From: Lingula anatina
Taxonomy: Eukaryota > Brachiopoda > Lingulata > Lingulida > Lingulidae
Direction of reading: 5' to 3'
DNA: 64,000 nucleotides
NCBI RefSeq assembly: GCF_001039355.2
Contig: NW_019776102.1
Location: 58,709-122,708, forward strand
Part shown: positions 13,001 to 23,827 of the stretch, in pieces
Layout of the letters: every line of letters begins with the position of its first letter
Numbering within the stretch: the stretch's first letter is position 1
Translations under genes and position numbers: made by a program
Notes under the pieces: model-generated
The model's input: the letters and a program-made list of their open reading frames with translations, nothing else
What the model was told of the DNA's origin: nothing
Databases searched by the model: none

Positions 13001-16000
13001 CTGTGGAGTCCACAGAAAACTAATTCTTGGAATGGGAACACAGTCCAATGTAAACAGGTAAGTTATATAACATACTGTGGAGTATACAGAAAACTAATTC
13101 TTGGAATGGGAACACAGTCCAATGTGAACAGGTAAGTTATATAACATACTGTGGAGTCCACAGAAAACTAATTCTTGGAATGGGAACACAGTCCAATGTA
13201 AACAGGTGGGAGTGTTTTCAAGTCTTACAGTGTCTTAAAATAATTTTCTTTGATTCATTTTGATGATTTTCTGTGGCAGGACAGATTGATATACATGTCA
13301 GAAAAAATCACCTGTGTGCACTGGGTCATCCAGAAAATATCCCGTGGCATCTCTTTAGGTTTTACTATTTTACACTATATTGTGACATTTGTTGAGTTAA
13401 GTTGTAATAATTTGACATTCCTACTTGCTTTTTATGCATGTTTAACATTCTGTATCAATCCCAGAATTTGTGATCATTGTTTTCCTTTTGTCTCTTCTAG
13501 TTCTGATGCTGCAGCAATACCAATGGTTTCTCTGGAGTTTGCGTCACTGTGTCTACGCAATGCTCTCCATCTCCTGCCTGAAGGTCGTGTCAGCAGTAGC
13601 ACCCTCTCTCCCACCGAGGAGCAGGCAGAAGGAAGGTGAGAACAGAGCTCAGAGCTTTCTCTTTCAAATACACTAACTAGTGTTTATGTGGGGGAGTTAA
13701 TTAATGCTTTAAAGAGAGAGGAAGCAGGGGGGTAAGTGCAATTGTCAAAGGTCTCATTCACAAACAGAGATGCACAGAAAAATTGATTCATTGGTGCTCT
13801 TCTGATATTTACCCTGTCTGTTGAACTTTGTCTTCTAAAAACCCAAGGAAATGCCCACCAACACTAAATGGCAACTGCATCAGCAGGCACAGATAAAGGA
13901 AAAATGTCAAATACATTGTGATTATCAATTTTTCAAAAAATTAGCAAAATGGATAGAAATGCCCATGTGAAGTTTTGACTGGAATACAACCTTTCAATAT
14001 ATCGAAGAAAAAAAATTAAAAAGGAAATTATTACAAGTTAAATGTCACAGTTAAAAGTATTGTTTTATTTGTATCTTTCCATACCAGTAAACTCCAAGAC
14101 AGTCTTTTGATACCAGCGCCCCCTGGTAACCCAATGAAAGGAGCAGAAGTGGCCAGTCTCAGGTAGGGTTCACTGCTAGCTTAACACCTAGGAAATGGGT
14201 TAAACTTTCCAGGGATAAAAAATGGTCCCAGAATATTTTTTTAAAGATATTATGATATACTTTAATTGTCATACTCTGTTATGGTAGATATTGTGTTTAT
14301 TTTTTTCTTTTTTGTTTCAACTTTCCTTTTACATTTTTCTTAATATTATATTGTGTTTTGGTTAACATTTCTTTGTTATGGAGAAACATTACTTTATCAG
14401 TACAGCTTGATGTTGAATTTTAATGTCATTTTTTATTATAATGTAACTTATGCAGTGTAAGTATTTCAAAATATGGCCTTATGACAATCAGTCACAAGTT
14501 TGTGCACACAAAAATGGCCTGTATTCCCATTTTTATAAACAAAGTTTTAAAGGATTTAAGACACCCTAGTTATCAAGGTTGTGACAATAATTTGTGTATT
14601 CTAAATATTTCAGGTGCTCCATTCTGGCCAATACGGCCTATGTAGCGTTGTGTTTATCTGACCACTTGGTGGCGCTCCATGCAGCAGAAAAGTTACTCAA
14701 GCAGCCACGCCTTTCAGGAGCTCACAGGTAAGAGGAAATGACCCTCTTTTGGCTGGAAGCAGAATGTTGACGGTAGCAGTCAGTGTAATGTATCCTCACT
14801 TGTATAACATTGTTGTACCAGGGCTGTATATTATATTATGTGGATTTTCTTCTCTTTTCTTTGCGACCCTGTGACTTTTGGCCAGTAATTAGTTTACTCT
14901 GTTTGCACTTAGTCTGTGACAGTTTAAAATAATGTCATATTTTCCAGGTATCTGGGGCACATGTACATGGCTGAGGCGCAAGTGGCACTGGATAAAATCG
15001 CAGACGCTGTTCAACATTTGGACATGGAGAGTGTTACAGACGTGTCCTTGGTGTCGCCAGAATCAAAGCTGGAATTGGCAGGTTGGCTTGTCTTGATAGA
15101 GGTTTGCTTATGAATTAAAGGCCCATTTCAGAAATTACTTTTATTAGCCTGTTGTTTTTTATGAAACCTGTGCAAGATCAGTGAATGATGTATTATTTTG
15201 ATTTCAAAATTCTCATAGAATTGTATTTCAGTCTTACTTTGATTTTAAACTTCTTATCAAAATTAATTGTAATTTTCCAGATAAAAGTGAGAAGGAGGCA
15301 GGGGAGGGAACAGATGTCAAAGGTAACAAACCACTTGAAATCTAGTTTAAAACTGGGAAATACAGGTATCTTTACAGTATACATTTACATTTGACTACCT
15401 GGTTTTCTTATTTGGTTGTCAAACTGGACATCTTGCAAACTGTTTCTTTCATATTGCTTTTTTTTTTTTTTTTTTTTTTTTGGAGTATTGTGTGGACTGG
15501 CAAAACAATTTATGTAGACATAATCAGACATTGAAAATGACTAGTTATCTGGGTGAAATCATTATTGTAAAATTTACAGCGGAGAAGGTGGATAAGAAAA
15601 TCCTCATTTGTACTGTTTACACCAAATGTTTATCTATACAGGGAATTATATCGGATATCATTCCGATATAATTCCCTGATCTATAGAAGAGATGAAATAA
15701 GAGAGACCTTTCCACTGCTCAGTGTACTCTCTGCTATGGTGGAGCACTATTGTATAACTTTCTATGTTAATGTTATCAGATGATGAAAGCTTGTTACATT
15801 GAGCATCCAAAACTTACATTTTTGGGTGGAATATAAATTTCAAGACTCTATCATTGTCTTCATTGGCTGTTTTATTTACCTTTTTTAAAGCCATGTAATT
15901 CTAAAATTGCAGTTGATTTCTTTGATGTTGGCTGTTCCTAGGTTCACTGTACCTGTGGTCCCCCAAAGATGTGCCCAGAGCGCGAGGTATCATGCAGTAT

Positions 16001-16529
16001 AACGTGGCCGTAGCGCATGCTGTCCGAGGAGAGTTTGATAAAGCAATGCTAAACCTTATGCAGGTATGTATATAGTCAGTACAACTGGGACTGTCTTCAG
16101 CACTTTACACTGGGAACTTACAAATACTGGGAACTTTCATGGCTCTGCAATCATCATGGTGTCACAAACACATGGTTATTTGTTATCTTGAAAATAAGGT
16201 ATATTAAGCAATTTTTTAAGCACAATATAAAATTACAAATTAACAATAACATTCATATGACCTATGAGTTTTGTAATGAGGTCTCCTTTTTGTAGTACTT
16301 TTTTTCTTTTGTTTTATTTACCATTTGCCAAAGGTCAATTTTGTAATACATCATGCCTTCCAAACATAGCAACAAGTTTTAATATTTTTGTTTCTCCACA
16401 TCCAGTAAAACCCACTTCTTAACTGGGTCTCTGATAATTTGGTGGTTGGTGGTATGTGAAAAGAAAGAAATGTTAATCACCTTCTAACTCAAAGGTTACA
16501 CACAAATTTTCCTTCGGCTCAATCTACCA

Positions 16530-16570
<41 letters not shown>

Positions 16571-17298
16571 CAGTCCAACAGTAGTCCAGTCACACTTTGC
16601 AGTATGAATTGAAAATTCTGGCCATTTTTCAAAAGACATGAAAAAAAAACTAAGTTTAACACTAATTGTTACCGACCTCTTGATTGGAGAATGGCACTTC
16701 TGATGCTCCAACTTTCTCTATTTCAGAGCACACAAGTAATGGGCATGCCGCTGCCGGCTCAGGTCTTCTATCTGCGCCTATATCTAGATCTGCTAGAGGG
16801 TGAGTTGAATGAAATTTTGATGAAGACGTTTTTTTTTCCTTGTCTTGAAAAGGATATTTAAGAAATAAAGTGGTGAGATATTCAGATGTTTCCATTCTTA
16901 GCTGCCAGACCTAGTTCCTTCTCTAGGCATATGTATTAGCATCACAATGAAGCAGTACGGTCCCACTGAGAATAAGGGACTAACTACTTTTAGGATAAAA
17001 TTTGGGTGACCCACCACAAAGCTTGCTGTCTAATCCGCTAATAGACAAAGATTTGAGCAATTAAGTGGAGGATTTTTACTTAATTCGTGCAGCTTTGGGT
17101 GGATTTTGGGTGCTGCTGTGAACTTTTTTTTGTGTTGTTTGTTTGATAATCTAGTTAATGTGATGTGCTTGTCAGATTAATTCATGTTGTTTGGATTTTG
17201 AAGAATTTATTATTGTTCTGTTTTTTTTAGGTCGACGGAAAATGGCACAAGGCATTATCAAGGAAAACTTTGGAAATATGACGCCAAATAGACTTTGA
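7011..17298 (+). CDS. CNOT10: CCR4-NOT transcription complex subunit 10, 16 coding exons
   Basis: Coding exons are 7026-7313, 8207-8375, 8954-9015, 9717-9875, 10488-10571, 11295-11550, 11958-12160, 12646-12761, 13501-13635, 14088-14162, 14614-14727, 14948-15081, 15281-15322, 15942-16063, 16727-16799 and 17231-17298. They sum to 2100 bases, or 699 residues plus stop, with every phase consistent and all GT-AG. Exon 2 could instead begin at 8213, losing two residues. Recognisable family stretches are [70 protein letters not shown] and [19 protein letters not shown]. Repeated helical hairpins of TPR type run through the protein. Family knowledge: with CNOT11 it forms a module on the CNOT1 N-terminus of the CCR4-NOT deadenylase. 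Human CNOT10 is ~744 aa, so this copy is slightly shorter. Its C-terminus ([11 protein letters not shown]) differs from the vertebrate tail. An AATAAA lies at 17615-17620. Confidence 0.9.
7360..7534. mobile_element. Short hAT-like MITE in CNOT10 intron
   Basis: The ends are imperfect inverted repeats: CAGGGGTGGATCC at left and ATCCGCCCCTG at right (reverse complement CAGGGGCGGAT). Terminal CAGGGGCGGAT is a common hAT-type end. A related copy lies at 59283-59425. A clear 8-bp target duplication is not visible, so the superfamily is inferred from the termini only. Confidence 0.55.
7885..8152. mobile_element. Foldback MITE in CNOT10 intron, family also at window start
   Basis: The left arm (from about 7888: TGAGACTATTCCCAGACC, then CCTATCTCCGAGGGGAC and TTGCTAAATTGCAATAAAC) is an imperfect reverse complement of the right arm (8050-8152: AAGCAATTTAGTGAGAA, CCCCTTGGAGATGGGC, GGGAACCCAGTCTATGAC). 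There are no open frames of note. Its right arm recurs at 1-105. Confidence 0.7.
8404..8636. mobile_element. Foldback MITE, TAGGC family copy 2 (CNOT10 intron)
   Basis: This copy shows the same order of blocks as 4555-4782: GGCGTTTAC, ATTACCCATAGATCTT, CACCCATATTA, the CAGCACTACCAGAGCA core, GTTAGTGCTAGGTATCGC, then the complementary right arm ending AAATGCCTA. It lies just 3' of coding exon 2 (8207-8375). Confidence 0.75.
11626..11697. repeat. AT-rich hairpin
   Basis: CAGGGATTGTTATATATATA and its complement TATATATAACAATCCCTG face each other across a short TA/CT-rich loop. The sequence lies in the intron after the exon ending at 11550. It may be a tiny MITE or an expanded TA repeat flanked by an inverted repeat. 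Confidence 0.6.
12688..13205 (+). repeat. 74-bp tandem array derived from a CNOT10 exon end plus splice donor, seven copies
   Basis: The first copy is the 3' end of the coding exon ending at 12761. Further copies end in AACAG at 12835, 12909, 12983, 13057, 13131 and 13205, an exact 74-base period. Each repeats CAGAAAACTAATTCTTGGAA, CACAGTCCAATGTAAACAG and a following GTGAGT, GTAAGT or GTGGGA. Only the donor after 12761 keeps the protein open: reading through the junction gives AGG-TGA or AGG-TAA. The array is therefore intronic but supplies six decoy donors. Confidence 0.9.
15462..15481. repeat. Poly(T) run in CNOT10 intron
   Basis: About twenty T residues, with no associated element visible. 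Confidence 0.7.
15633..15684. repeat. Near-perfect short palindrome in CNOT10 intron
   Basis: CAGGGAATTATATCGGA and its exact complement TCCGATATAATTCCCTG are separated by about six bases. ATCTATA-type sequence extends the arms on both sides. The stem is 17 perfect pairs. Confidence 0.7.
16534..16569. repeat. (CA)n microsatellite
   Basis: About 18 CA units in the intron before the exon starting at 16727. The open frame through it on the minus strand is an artefact. Confidence 0.9.
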
Positions 17299-18025
17299 AC
17301 ATTGAGTGGGATTTTTTTAAATCAAAAATGAATTGCAGAAAAGTGAATAGAGAACATGAACCGAGAGCAGTGCCCAACAGCCTGAGAGTTCACTAATGTG
17401 TTAGAAATGGTCACTCTACAGTGGTGGCAGGAGATATGTCAGGCCCCCGTGGCCAGGACAGGAGAGTCTTGTTTAATTACTGATTGGCAGTCAAAGAAAT
17501 GAACATGATATTAAAAAGATTAACAATGAATAAGTCATTAATTTTAAGATTAAACATAATGGAAGACAGAATTCTGTCGCTGGGGCAGTATCATTAAAAT
17601 CCAATATTACCTGCAATAAACAGGGAGTTATAAATCCTAAGATGCTCATGTTTTGTATGTTTGTTTGTTCCTGTTTATTTGAAATATAAAACCTGTGTTT
17701 TTTCCATTATTTAAAAACAGGCGAGATGCCTTGTCCTTGAATCATCATTCCAGATTCTTGGTTATAATATTATAATTAAGTTATGTAAATTTGAAGACGG
17801 GGAAATGAGTTCGCTTAGAGTTGAAAAACCAAACTGACCAACAAACCAAAAAAAAGCAAACTGAATTTGACTTTTTTGGTAATTTTTTTACAATTTCTTT
17901 ATTATTTGCATAATTTTGTTACCTAAAACATATTTTTCAACTGGTCATTCAATAAGGACATCATTTATGGAAATTTCATAGCAGTTAAAAAACCATATCT
18001 TCACCACGATCTAACGTTAGACAAA

Positions 18026-18077
<52 letters not shown>

Positions 18078-18340
18078 ATCAACAGAGTCACAGACAAAAA
18101 GCACGTTTCCTCCATTTATCAAAAAAGCGCCAACAATTGCCTTTCCTTTTTCCCTATGCACCTTCAGTAAATATGACAACATTTCCCGGGATTTATATTG
18201 ACAAATGTTAGGTTCTTTTTCCGGTAGGAACGACCGCTCTTAAATATGTTCACACGGTTACACGTATTTTTTTTAGAAAACTGGATAGTCATTCTACAGA
18301 AATTACCCTGAATATCAACCCTTAAGGGGTGAAGTGATTA
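17299..18340. other. CNOT10 3' untranslated region and AT-rich spacer
   Basis: The sequence downstream of the stop contains AATAAA at 17615-17620, so the mRNA probably ends near 17640. A (TC)n microsatellite occupies 18029-18074. No further coding signal was seen. Confidence 0.6.
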
Positions 18341-18610
18341 TGTGATAGATACAATACGAGTCGCCGAGCTGTACGTGAAATATTACGAGTGTATTGGCGA
18401 GCCGCAGGAGAGACAATACACGAGTAATTTTCACGTACAGCTCGGCGATGAGTGTTGTATCTGGCTTAAACCACGGGCTCTGAATGGCTACTACACTAGT
18501 GAGGAACGGGAGTGCAACAGAACGTGGAACGCACTCGTACATGACGTGCTTGTATGTCGAATACAGCACGGCCGAGTCTTTTGTTCTACGTGCTAGCCGT
18601 GGTTTAAAAC
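18341..18610. repeat. Nested palindromic block, probable foldback element
   Basis: Two adjacent inverted repeats are visible. The first pairs CGCCGAGCTGTACGTGAAA at about 18362 with its complement TTTCACGTACAGCTCGGCG at about 18430, together with AATACACGAGTAAT-type inner arms. The second pairs TTAAACCACGG at 18466 with CCGTGGTTTAAA at 18597, with a smaller GGAGTGC/GCACTC hairpin inside. GC content is higher than the surroundings. The open frames here on both strands are by-products of the palindrome. Confidence 0.65.
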
Positions 18611-19190
18611 CAAGTAGGTTTGTCATTTGTAGCCCGCTGGCATGAAACCCAGGGTCTCCAATAAAGGTCAATACTGAGAACTGTTTAGTTTCTGTGCAAG
18701 TCTTTTCCAGATCAACGTGAGCTGCTTATGGACGAGATGTAAGTCACGGAAAAAAATGACTTTAAAAGGGGTGAATGTATTGCTTCACGTTTACCCTGTT
18801 TCCATTTTTTTCTTTTTAATCTCTAACTTCAGAATGTAACGTTATTTCCACGTTTAATGAAACCATGTTCGATTCTTGGCCGATGCAAATCTTTTTTATC
18901 CTGATCTATAATTGGAAAAGACACAAATCGTAGACACATCTAAAAATCGTGTCCTGAAACGAGCCACAAGCGAAAATAAAATAAATATATATCCACTAAA
19001 CAGCAAAAACAACAACAAAAAAAGTGAGACTTTGGGTTTGTAATAGACCGGGGCCAGTATTAGCCTCACTGTATCTGACACCTTAAATGATGTGTGCAGG
19101 CACCAGCCAGTGTGATGTACATAGTGATATAGTGAGATTTGTATTTAGCAGAAAGACTCTAGGTCGAGAGTTTCAACGATTGGTTTAAAG
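18611..19190. other. Spacer, nothing recognised
   Basis: AT-rich sequence between the palindromic block and the first GPCR repeat unit. No gene, RNA or repeat was recognised. Confidence 0.5.
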
Positions 19191-19439
19191 TTAAGGCAAC
19201 AATACAGGAGCCGTCCAATAAGAAATTTATACAATGATTATTCCTGTTTTAACATTAAATAATTGAAATTATTTATTGTTTTAGTAAAAATTTTTACAGT
19301 CTCCAGTAACTTTTATTTTTAATTCGAAACTCACCATAGAACCTTGTATTAAGATTTTTAGTATGATCAGTAAATTCAAAATTTTAAAAAGTGTAACCAA
19401 ATATACTGTGGTTACCGTGACCACATTATAACCCATTAT

Positions 19440-19560
19440 TTTTAGCCATATCCATACCATCAAACCAAAACATTTCCGGTGCTTTTTAGAGAAACAAGCC
19501 CGCGTGACGTCAGAGTATATTGGCAGGTAAGCTCGCATGTGGTGATCCGCCATAATTCGA
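19440..19560. promoter_or_regulatory. Conserved CRE/ETS-like block, unit 1
   Basis: The block has TTTCCGGTGCTTTTTAGAGA, then TGACGTCA at 19505-19512, then TATTGGCAGGTAAGC (an inverted CCAAT followed by a donor-like GTAAGC) and GTGGTGATCCGC. It recurs in every repeat unit (27720-27800, 34878-34960, 42715-42800, 48405-48490). Its function is inferred; it lies 3' of the nearest GPCR gene. Confidence 0.45.
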
Positions 19561-20079
19561 TAGCACTTATGTTGCGATACAGCAGGAGTTAAGAATAGCC
19601 ACTATCTAAATATCGATCCAGTTATTCAGTTTTTATAGAAACATGGACCACGACCATCATGCTTCATTTTGTATACTCCAAATCTTCATATTAATGTCAA
19701 CGAGTTTAAAGCATCTGCTGATAGGCAAAATTTACAACGAAATGCCGTGTTACATTTTTAAAAATTTAAATCTTAAAAGGGATAACAACTCTTCGGGCGA
19801 GACCTGTTTCACGATAAATACATTGTAAACTCATACGAATATAAAATATTCTACCCCAAAAATGGCAGTTATGGTAATTATTCTGAAATCTGTGCGTGTT
19901 TGTCATTGGACCACGTGTCATCCATAGATGGCTATACTCTGCAATAATCTCTTAAAAGATTATTACAAAAAAAAGTCTTTTTAGAAAAAAACAAGGACTA
20001 ACTTTGAATGAAGAAATGGATTCATTAACCATTTTTTTAACCAAAATAAACAGTTGTTATCCATTTAACTACCTTCCTC

Positions 20080-20500
20080 AGCCATTGTTTAAACCAATTC
20101 TATAATACTATTTTATCGATCAGTGTGAAGACCAAACCTGATAACAACTGTTTGAAACTGTTCAGGTAGACACCTGTTTTTCGTCTTTCATGATGAAATT
20201 GATTCCCTAAAATAATCCAACAAACACATGCTGGTTCTTCACATGTGATCGATGACAAACAAGTGGTAAACACAGCTTGTTCTTGTTTATGTCAAAATAT
20301 TCAGTTAATTATCTTCTCAAAAGTGATATAACCGCACATGGGGAACCTGTTTTAGTTAATCTTCGAGCAAGAGCTGAGTTGAGCAATGGACTGACCACTT
20401 CGGAGGCATCTATGACAATGACGCATGGATATTGACAATAGCATTACAAGGGATAATACATATATATATCTTAACAAGGTATAGCATTAAGAAGGAAATG
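20080..20500. repeat. GPCR-unit spacer sub-repeat, copy 1
   Basis: The sub-repeat starts near the GTTTAAACCAATTCTATA stretch, passes GATCAGTGTGAAGACCAA, and reaches GTTAATTATCTTCTC and GTGATATAACCGCACATG. Diverged copies occur about twice per unit, at 26955, 28025, 33548, 35185, 40295, 43025 and 48720. It is non-coding. Confidence 0.6.
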
Positions 20501-20639
20501 AACAGCAGCATGTAAAAGCTTCTTCAAAATATTTTGGCGTGTTCATCAAAATTAAATCAAAGTATTAGAATGAAATACCTGTATATTGTGAAAATTGTAC
20601 AAAATTTGTCATAAAAAAAGCAGTTAAGACAAATAACAA

Positions 20640-21293
20640 AAAACAAGAAAGCTATTTTATAATGCACGTATACTACCGCATCTGGATTACTGTTCCATTA
20701 TATGGAACAGCTGTGCACAACTAGAAAACATATACAAACTTCAAAAACGTAATGCAAGAATCATTCTCGATATCCCAGAAAAAGAAGCCAAGGAATATCC
20801 ATCAATTGAACTATTCAAGAAACTAAAATGGCATACAATTTATGAAAAGATTAGTTTTTAAATCGATGCATGGACTCTCACCAAAATACATCAGGGACTT
20901 ACATGGAATTGCAACCGTAGACACTACAGGCAGAATCACCCGATAGGTAACAAGGGAAATATCTATTTGCGAGATGGCAGACATAAAGACGTACTAAAGG
21001 CCCAATATGGAACTGCCTTATCTCTGAAATTAAAAACTCCAAAGACTTGAATACTATAAAAAATTGTTAAAAAAAGTAAATGTTATGTATACAGTTATTA
21101 AGTCATGTGGCTTTAAGATTTTTAATGCTTTTTGCTTTATTCTTATTAGTATTGTTACTTTAAACTCGATTCCATTTTTACTTTATTATTTTAATTTCAT
21201 TAATTTATTCATCTTTTATTCATTAACACAACCAGAGGGCCATGTGTAAGATACGTGTATGCACTTAAGATGTTTCACCCTCTTTAGATAAAG

Positions 21294-21344
<51 letters not shown>
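20640..21344 (+). mobile_element. Decayed LINE 3' end (reverse transcriptase C-terminus) with (ATT)n tail
   Basis: The frame starting near 20668 reads LPHLDYCSIIWNSCAQLENI, then YKLQKRNARIILD and LFKKLKWHTIYEKISF before a stop. This is the conserved C-terminal end of Jockey/CR1/L2-group non-LTR retrotransposon polymerases. Further decayed sequence follows, ending at an ATAAAG and an (ATT)n run at about 21295-21344, typical of a simple-repeat 3' tail. Sister units lack this insert between their TAACAGTT and ACACAACATTA sequences. Confidence 0.7.
21295..21344. repeat. (ATT)n microsatellite, LINE tail
   Basis: About sixteen ATT units directly after the LINE fragment. An AAT-coded poly-Asn frame on the minus strand is an artefact. 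Confidence 0.85.
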
Positions 21345-22549
21345 ACACAACATTAAACTACCCATTAACATCAGTTTATTACTGGTTACTTGATGGTAAT
21401 ATATGTGCACGTCCACTGTACTGGGCAACAACATTGGGACATGGGCGTCAAAATTTCAACATGGCGCCGATCTTTTGAGTAGGCTTTCTGCTTAGAATAT
21501 GCATCGTATTTTGCTTTATATTCATAAATATTGCCAGGGGAAGAGCACACTTAACTTCACAGAGTTGGGAAAGCACGCTGCGATTTAACATGAAATCGTC
21601 TGGCGTGCATTTCACGACAAAAAGGGGGAATCGGATTTAATTATTCTCATTTTTAAATATTAAAATATTCACGTGACCGGTTCATTACGTCAACAATGAA
21701 AATTTCCACTAGATTTCCTTATTCTTTAGTATTTTTATATATAGCTGAGTGTATTTCAGGTATTTAAATCCTAGAATTAAACTATTTCTATAGTCCACTT
21801 GTATGAGAGATCAAACACAAGAGAAACCAAAAAAAAGTTCTCGATGCAAATTTTGATTGCTGAAGAAATGGGTTGTTGTTCGTCTCCATCGTTTCCTTTT
21901 TTTACTTTAATACACATTATAATAGGACAAATTCATCCAGTTTCACATGAAAGCACCCCCCCCCCCATTCCCCCACTGTTATCCAACACACAGGAATATT
22001 TTGACAGATTTTCGATGATGACAACCCATACAATTTCCCAGTACTGTGGGCTACTATTAAAGGGACCCAGCATAAAACACATACACTGATATTTCAGTAA
22101 GTGTATTGCTTATAATAAACAAAGATAATCAGATTAAGTGGCATTGTTGCTGGTACATAACAGCTGTTTATCCTAGCTTAAAGACAACAATGTGATTTTC
22201 CTCAGACTTACATATTACATTTGTGTAGATAATGCAATCTTTCATATCACAAAAAGAACGGACATGTTAAAACTGTTAAATTTATGAGCATGGACATTTA
22301 ATCATATCCAGCTTCATAGTGTGAACCTGACGGTGACGCGAAGTAGTCCTTTTCATAAGAAATCATCTTCATGTTTTCATTGATAATATCAATATCAACC
22401 TTATTGCCCAGTCTTCTGAAGCAAGTTGTGATATTAGAAAGAGATGTCATAATACTAAACTAAGTGTACCTCTGTGTAATCTACAGCTCTACACAATACA
22501 TGTACTTTAGTCCAGAAAATTAATATACGCGTTTGGTGAAAAGGGAATC
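21345..22549. other. 3' flank of GPCR copy A
   Basis: Repeat-unit spacer beginning with the block ACACAACATTAAACTACCCA and GTTTATTACTGGTTAC, shared with 28580, 35780, 43600. A C-run lies at about 21956-21966. No gene was seen. Confidence 0.5.
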
Positions 22550-23827
22550 TCAGATGTTTTCTACTTTCAAGTTCAACATTTTGAAAAATGCTCGTCTAAA
22601 ATTGGAATTCATCAAACCGTATATGAATGGATTAATTGCTGAACTTAAGAATAATAATTCAACGGCAATGTTTCGAAGAACAGCAAAGGTCAAACTGCCC
22701 TTCTCAAAGAATTTTTCGCTCCAGAATATTATCGGGTATGGACAATACAGAGCAAAGAAGCTTCCGAGAATAACTGCAGTCATTTTTGCCAGTTTAGCCT
22801 CCAAGTCGCTGGCCGATGATTGGATTGTCACGTTTTCAGACTGGTCAGAGCTGATATGAGACGTAGAAGGATCGCTCCTAGACGTAGATGCTGCCAATGA
22901 TCCCAAACCAGAGGGACCAGGCACTGCGCTTTCATCCCCCAAATTGGGTCCCTGGACGACACGTGAAACAGTGGTTATTCCTCCAGGACGGCTAGTCGCG
23001 TCGAGAGAAGCTGATTGGTCAGAAACTGATGGAAACATCGGCGACATGGTACTACTAGCTGTTTGGTTTGTCTGTGTAACAGTTTGAAGCCTTTGCGATA
23101 AAGCATCCTGATAAGCATTGCCATATTGCCCAACTTGCTGGTTTTGCTTCTTGACTCTTCTAAATATTGCGATGTAAAAACCTAAAGCAACCAACAGACA
23201 AATAGGGATGTGTGGTGCTCCAACGTAGTGCATGAAACCTGCCATTGTCGTCTCTGCCCTGCATTCCACGCCTGGAGTCCAGTTATCCCAGCCCATGAAA
23301 GGTAAAGAATGCAAAGTGACCATATACAAGTAGCACATGCCAGTGATGAAATAAAATCTCTTTTTTGGTAAAATTCTGGGATAGTGAATATGCCAGCATA
23401 TCTTCATGTATCTTTCAAAGGAAATCAGAGTCTGTAGGAGCATTGAAAGTCCAATGCATGTACTGAGTGTCGCTATTTTTCCAATGCAAAAGTACTTGTT
23501 GAAGGCCAAATGATGCAATGCTGGAAAGATGTCTACGAGATACCCTAGGACTATATTGTAAGGCATGCTGATCAGACCGGTCAAAACATCAACCAGTGCT
23601 AAGCTTACAATGGCAATGTTAGTGTTCGACCGAAGCCACTTGAACTTCCAAAACGCAAAAATGACAAAACAATTAGACGTTACCGATACCAGCGATATCA
23701 AGGCTTCCACTGTGATAAAGACGATGCAGCTCATGCGTTGACAGGGGAGAGCGGTCTCATTTGATCCGTTCGTTGGAAAAACGTCGGTCACCAAAGTTTC
23801 ATTCATCATCACGATGTCTTTGGGCAT
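22550..23827 (-). CDS. Class A GPCR, adenosine/MECA-like, tandem copy A (intact)
   Basis: A single-exon 425-residue seven-helix receptor. The N-terminus has N-glycosylation sequons at Asn9, Asn20 and Asn23. Asn52 (1.50) and Asp80 (2.50) are present. Cys114 (3.25) pairs plausibly with Cys189 in loop 2. Glu138-Arg139-Tyr140 is the E/DRY motif. TM4 ends in FMGWDNW, as in adenosine receptors. TM6 carries Cys-Pro-Tyr-Pro at 362-365 in place of CWxP, and TM7 has NPFIY at 399-403. Intracellular loop 3 is long (about 225-344), Ser/Thr-rich and low in structure; the tail after TM7 is only ~22 residues. Trp4.50 is Tyr and Trp6.48 is Pro. Expected role: plasma-membrane G-protein-coupled receptor with unknown ligand. 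Its nearest paralogue is copy C. About 300 bases of conserved upstream sequence (23828-24120) probably include the 5' UTR. Confidence 0.88.
   Translation of the reverse strand: MPKDIVMMNETLVTDVFPTNGSNETALPCQRMSCIVFITVEALISLVSVTSNCFVIFAFWKFKWLRSNTNIAIVSLALVDVLTGLISMPYNIVLGYLVDIFPALHHLAFNKYFCIGKIATLSTCIGLSMLLQTLISFERYMKICWHIHYPRILPKKRFYFITGMCYLYMVTLHSLPFMGWDNWTPGVECRAETTMAGFMHYVGAPHIPICLLVALGFYIAIFRRVKKQNQQVGQYGNAYQDALSQRLQTVTQTNQTASSTMSPMFPSVSDQSASLDATSRPGGITTVSRVVQGPNLGDESAVPGPSGLGSLAASTSRSDPSTSHISSDQSENVTIQSSASDLEAKLAKMTAVILGSFFALYCPYPIIFWSEKFFEKGSLTFAVLRNIAVELLFLSSAINPFIYGLMNSNFRRAFFKMLNLKVENI

Noticed and set aside
12762-13205. The 74-bp repeats as extra coding exons
   Set aside because: 74 is not a multiple of three. 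Reading through any junction meets TGA or TAA at once, and no acceptor precedes each copy.
18315-18671. 118-codon minus frame over the palindromic block
   Set aside because: Its sequence is forced by the inverted repeats. No domain and no splice context.
21216-21434. Poly-Asn frame
   Set aside because: Translation of the (ATT)n LINE tail.
22533-22859. Open frame on the plus strand opposite the 3' end of GPCR copy A (also at 29034, 36077, 44049, 50871)
   Set aside because: It is the antisense shadow of the conserved receptor C-terminus. Its conservation follows from the receptor codons.
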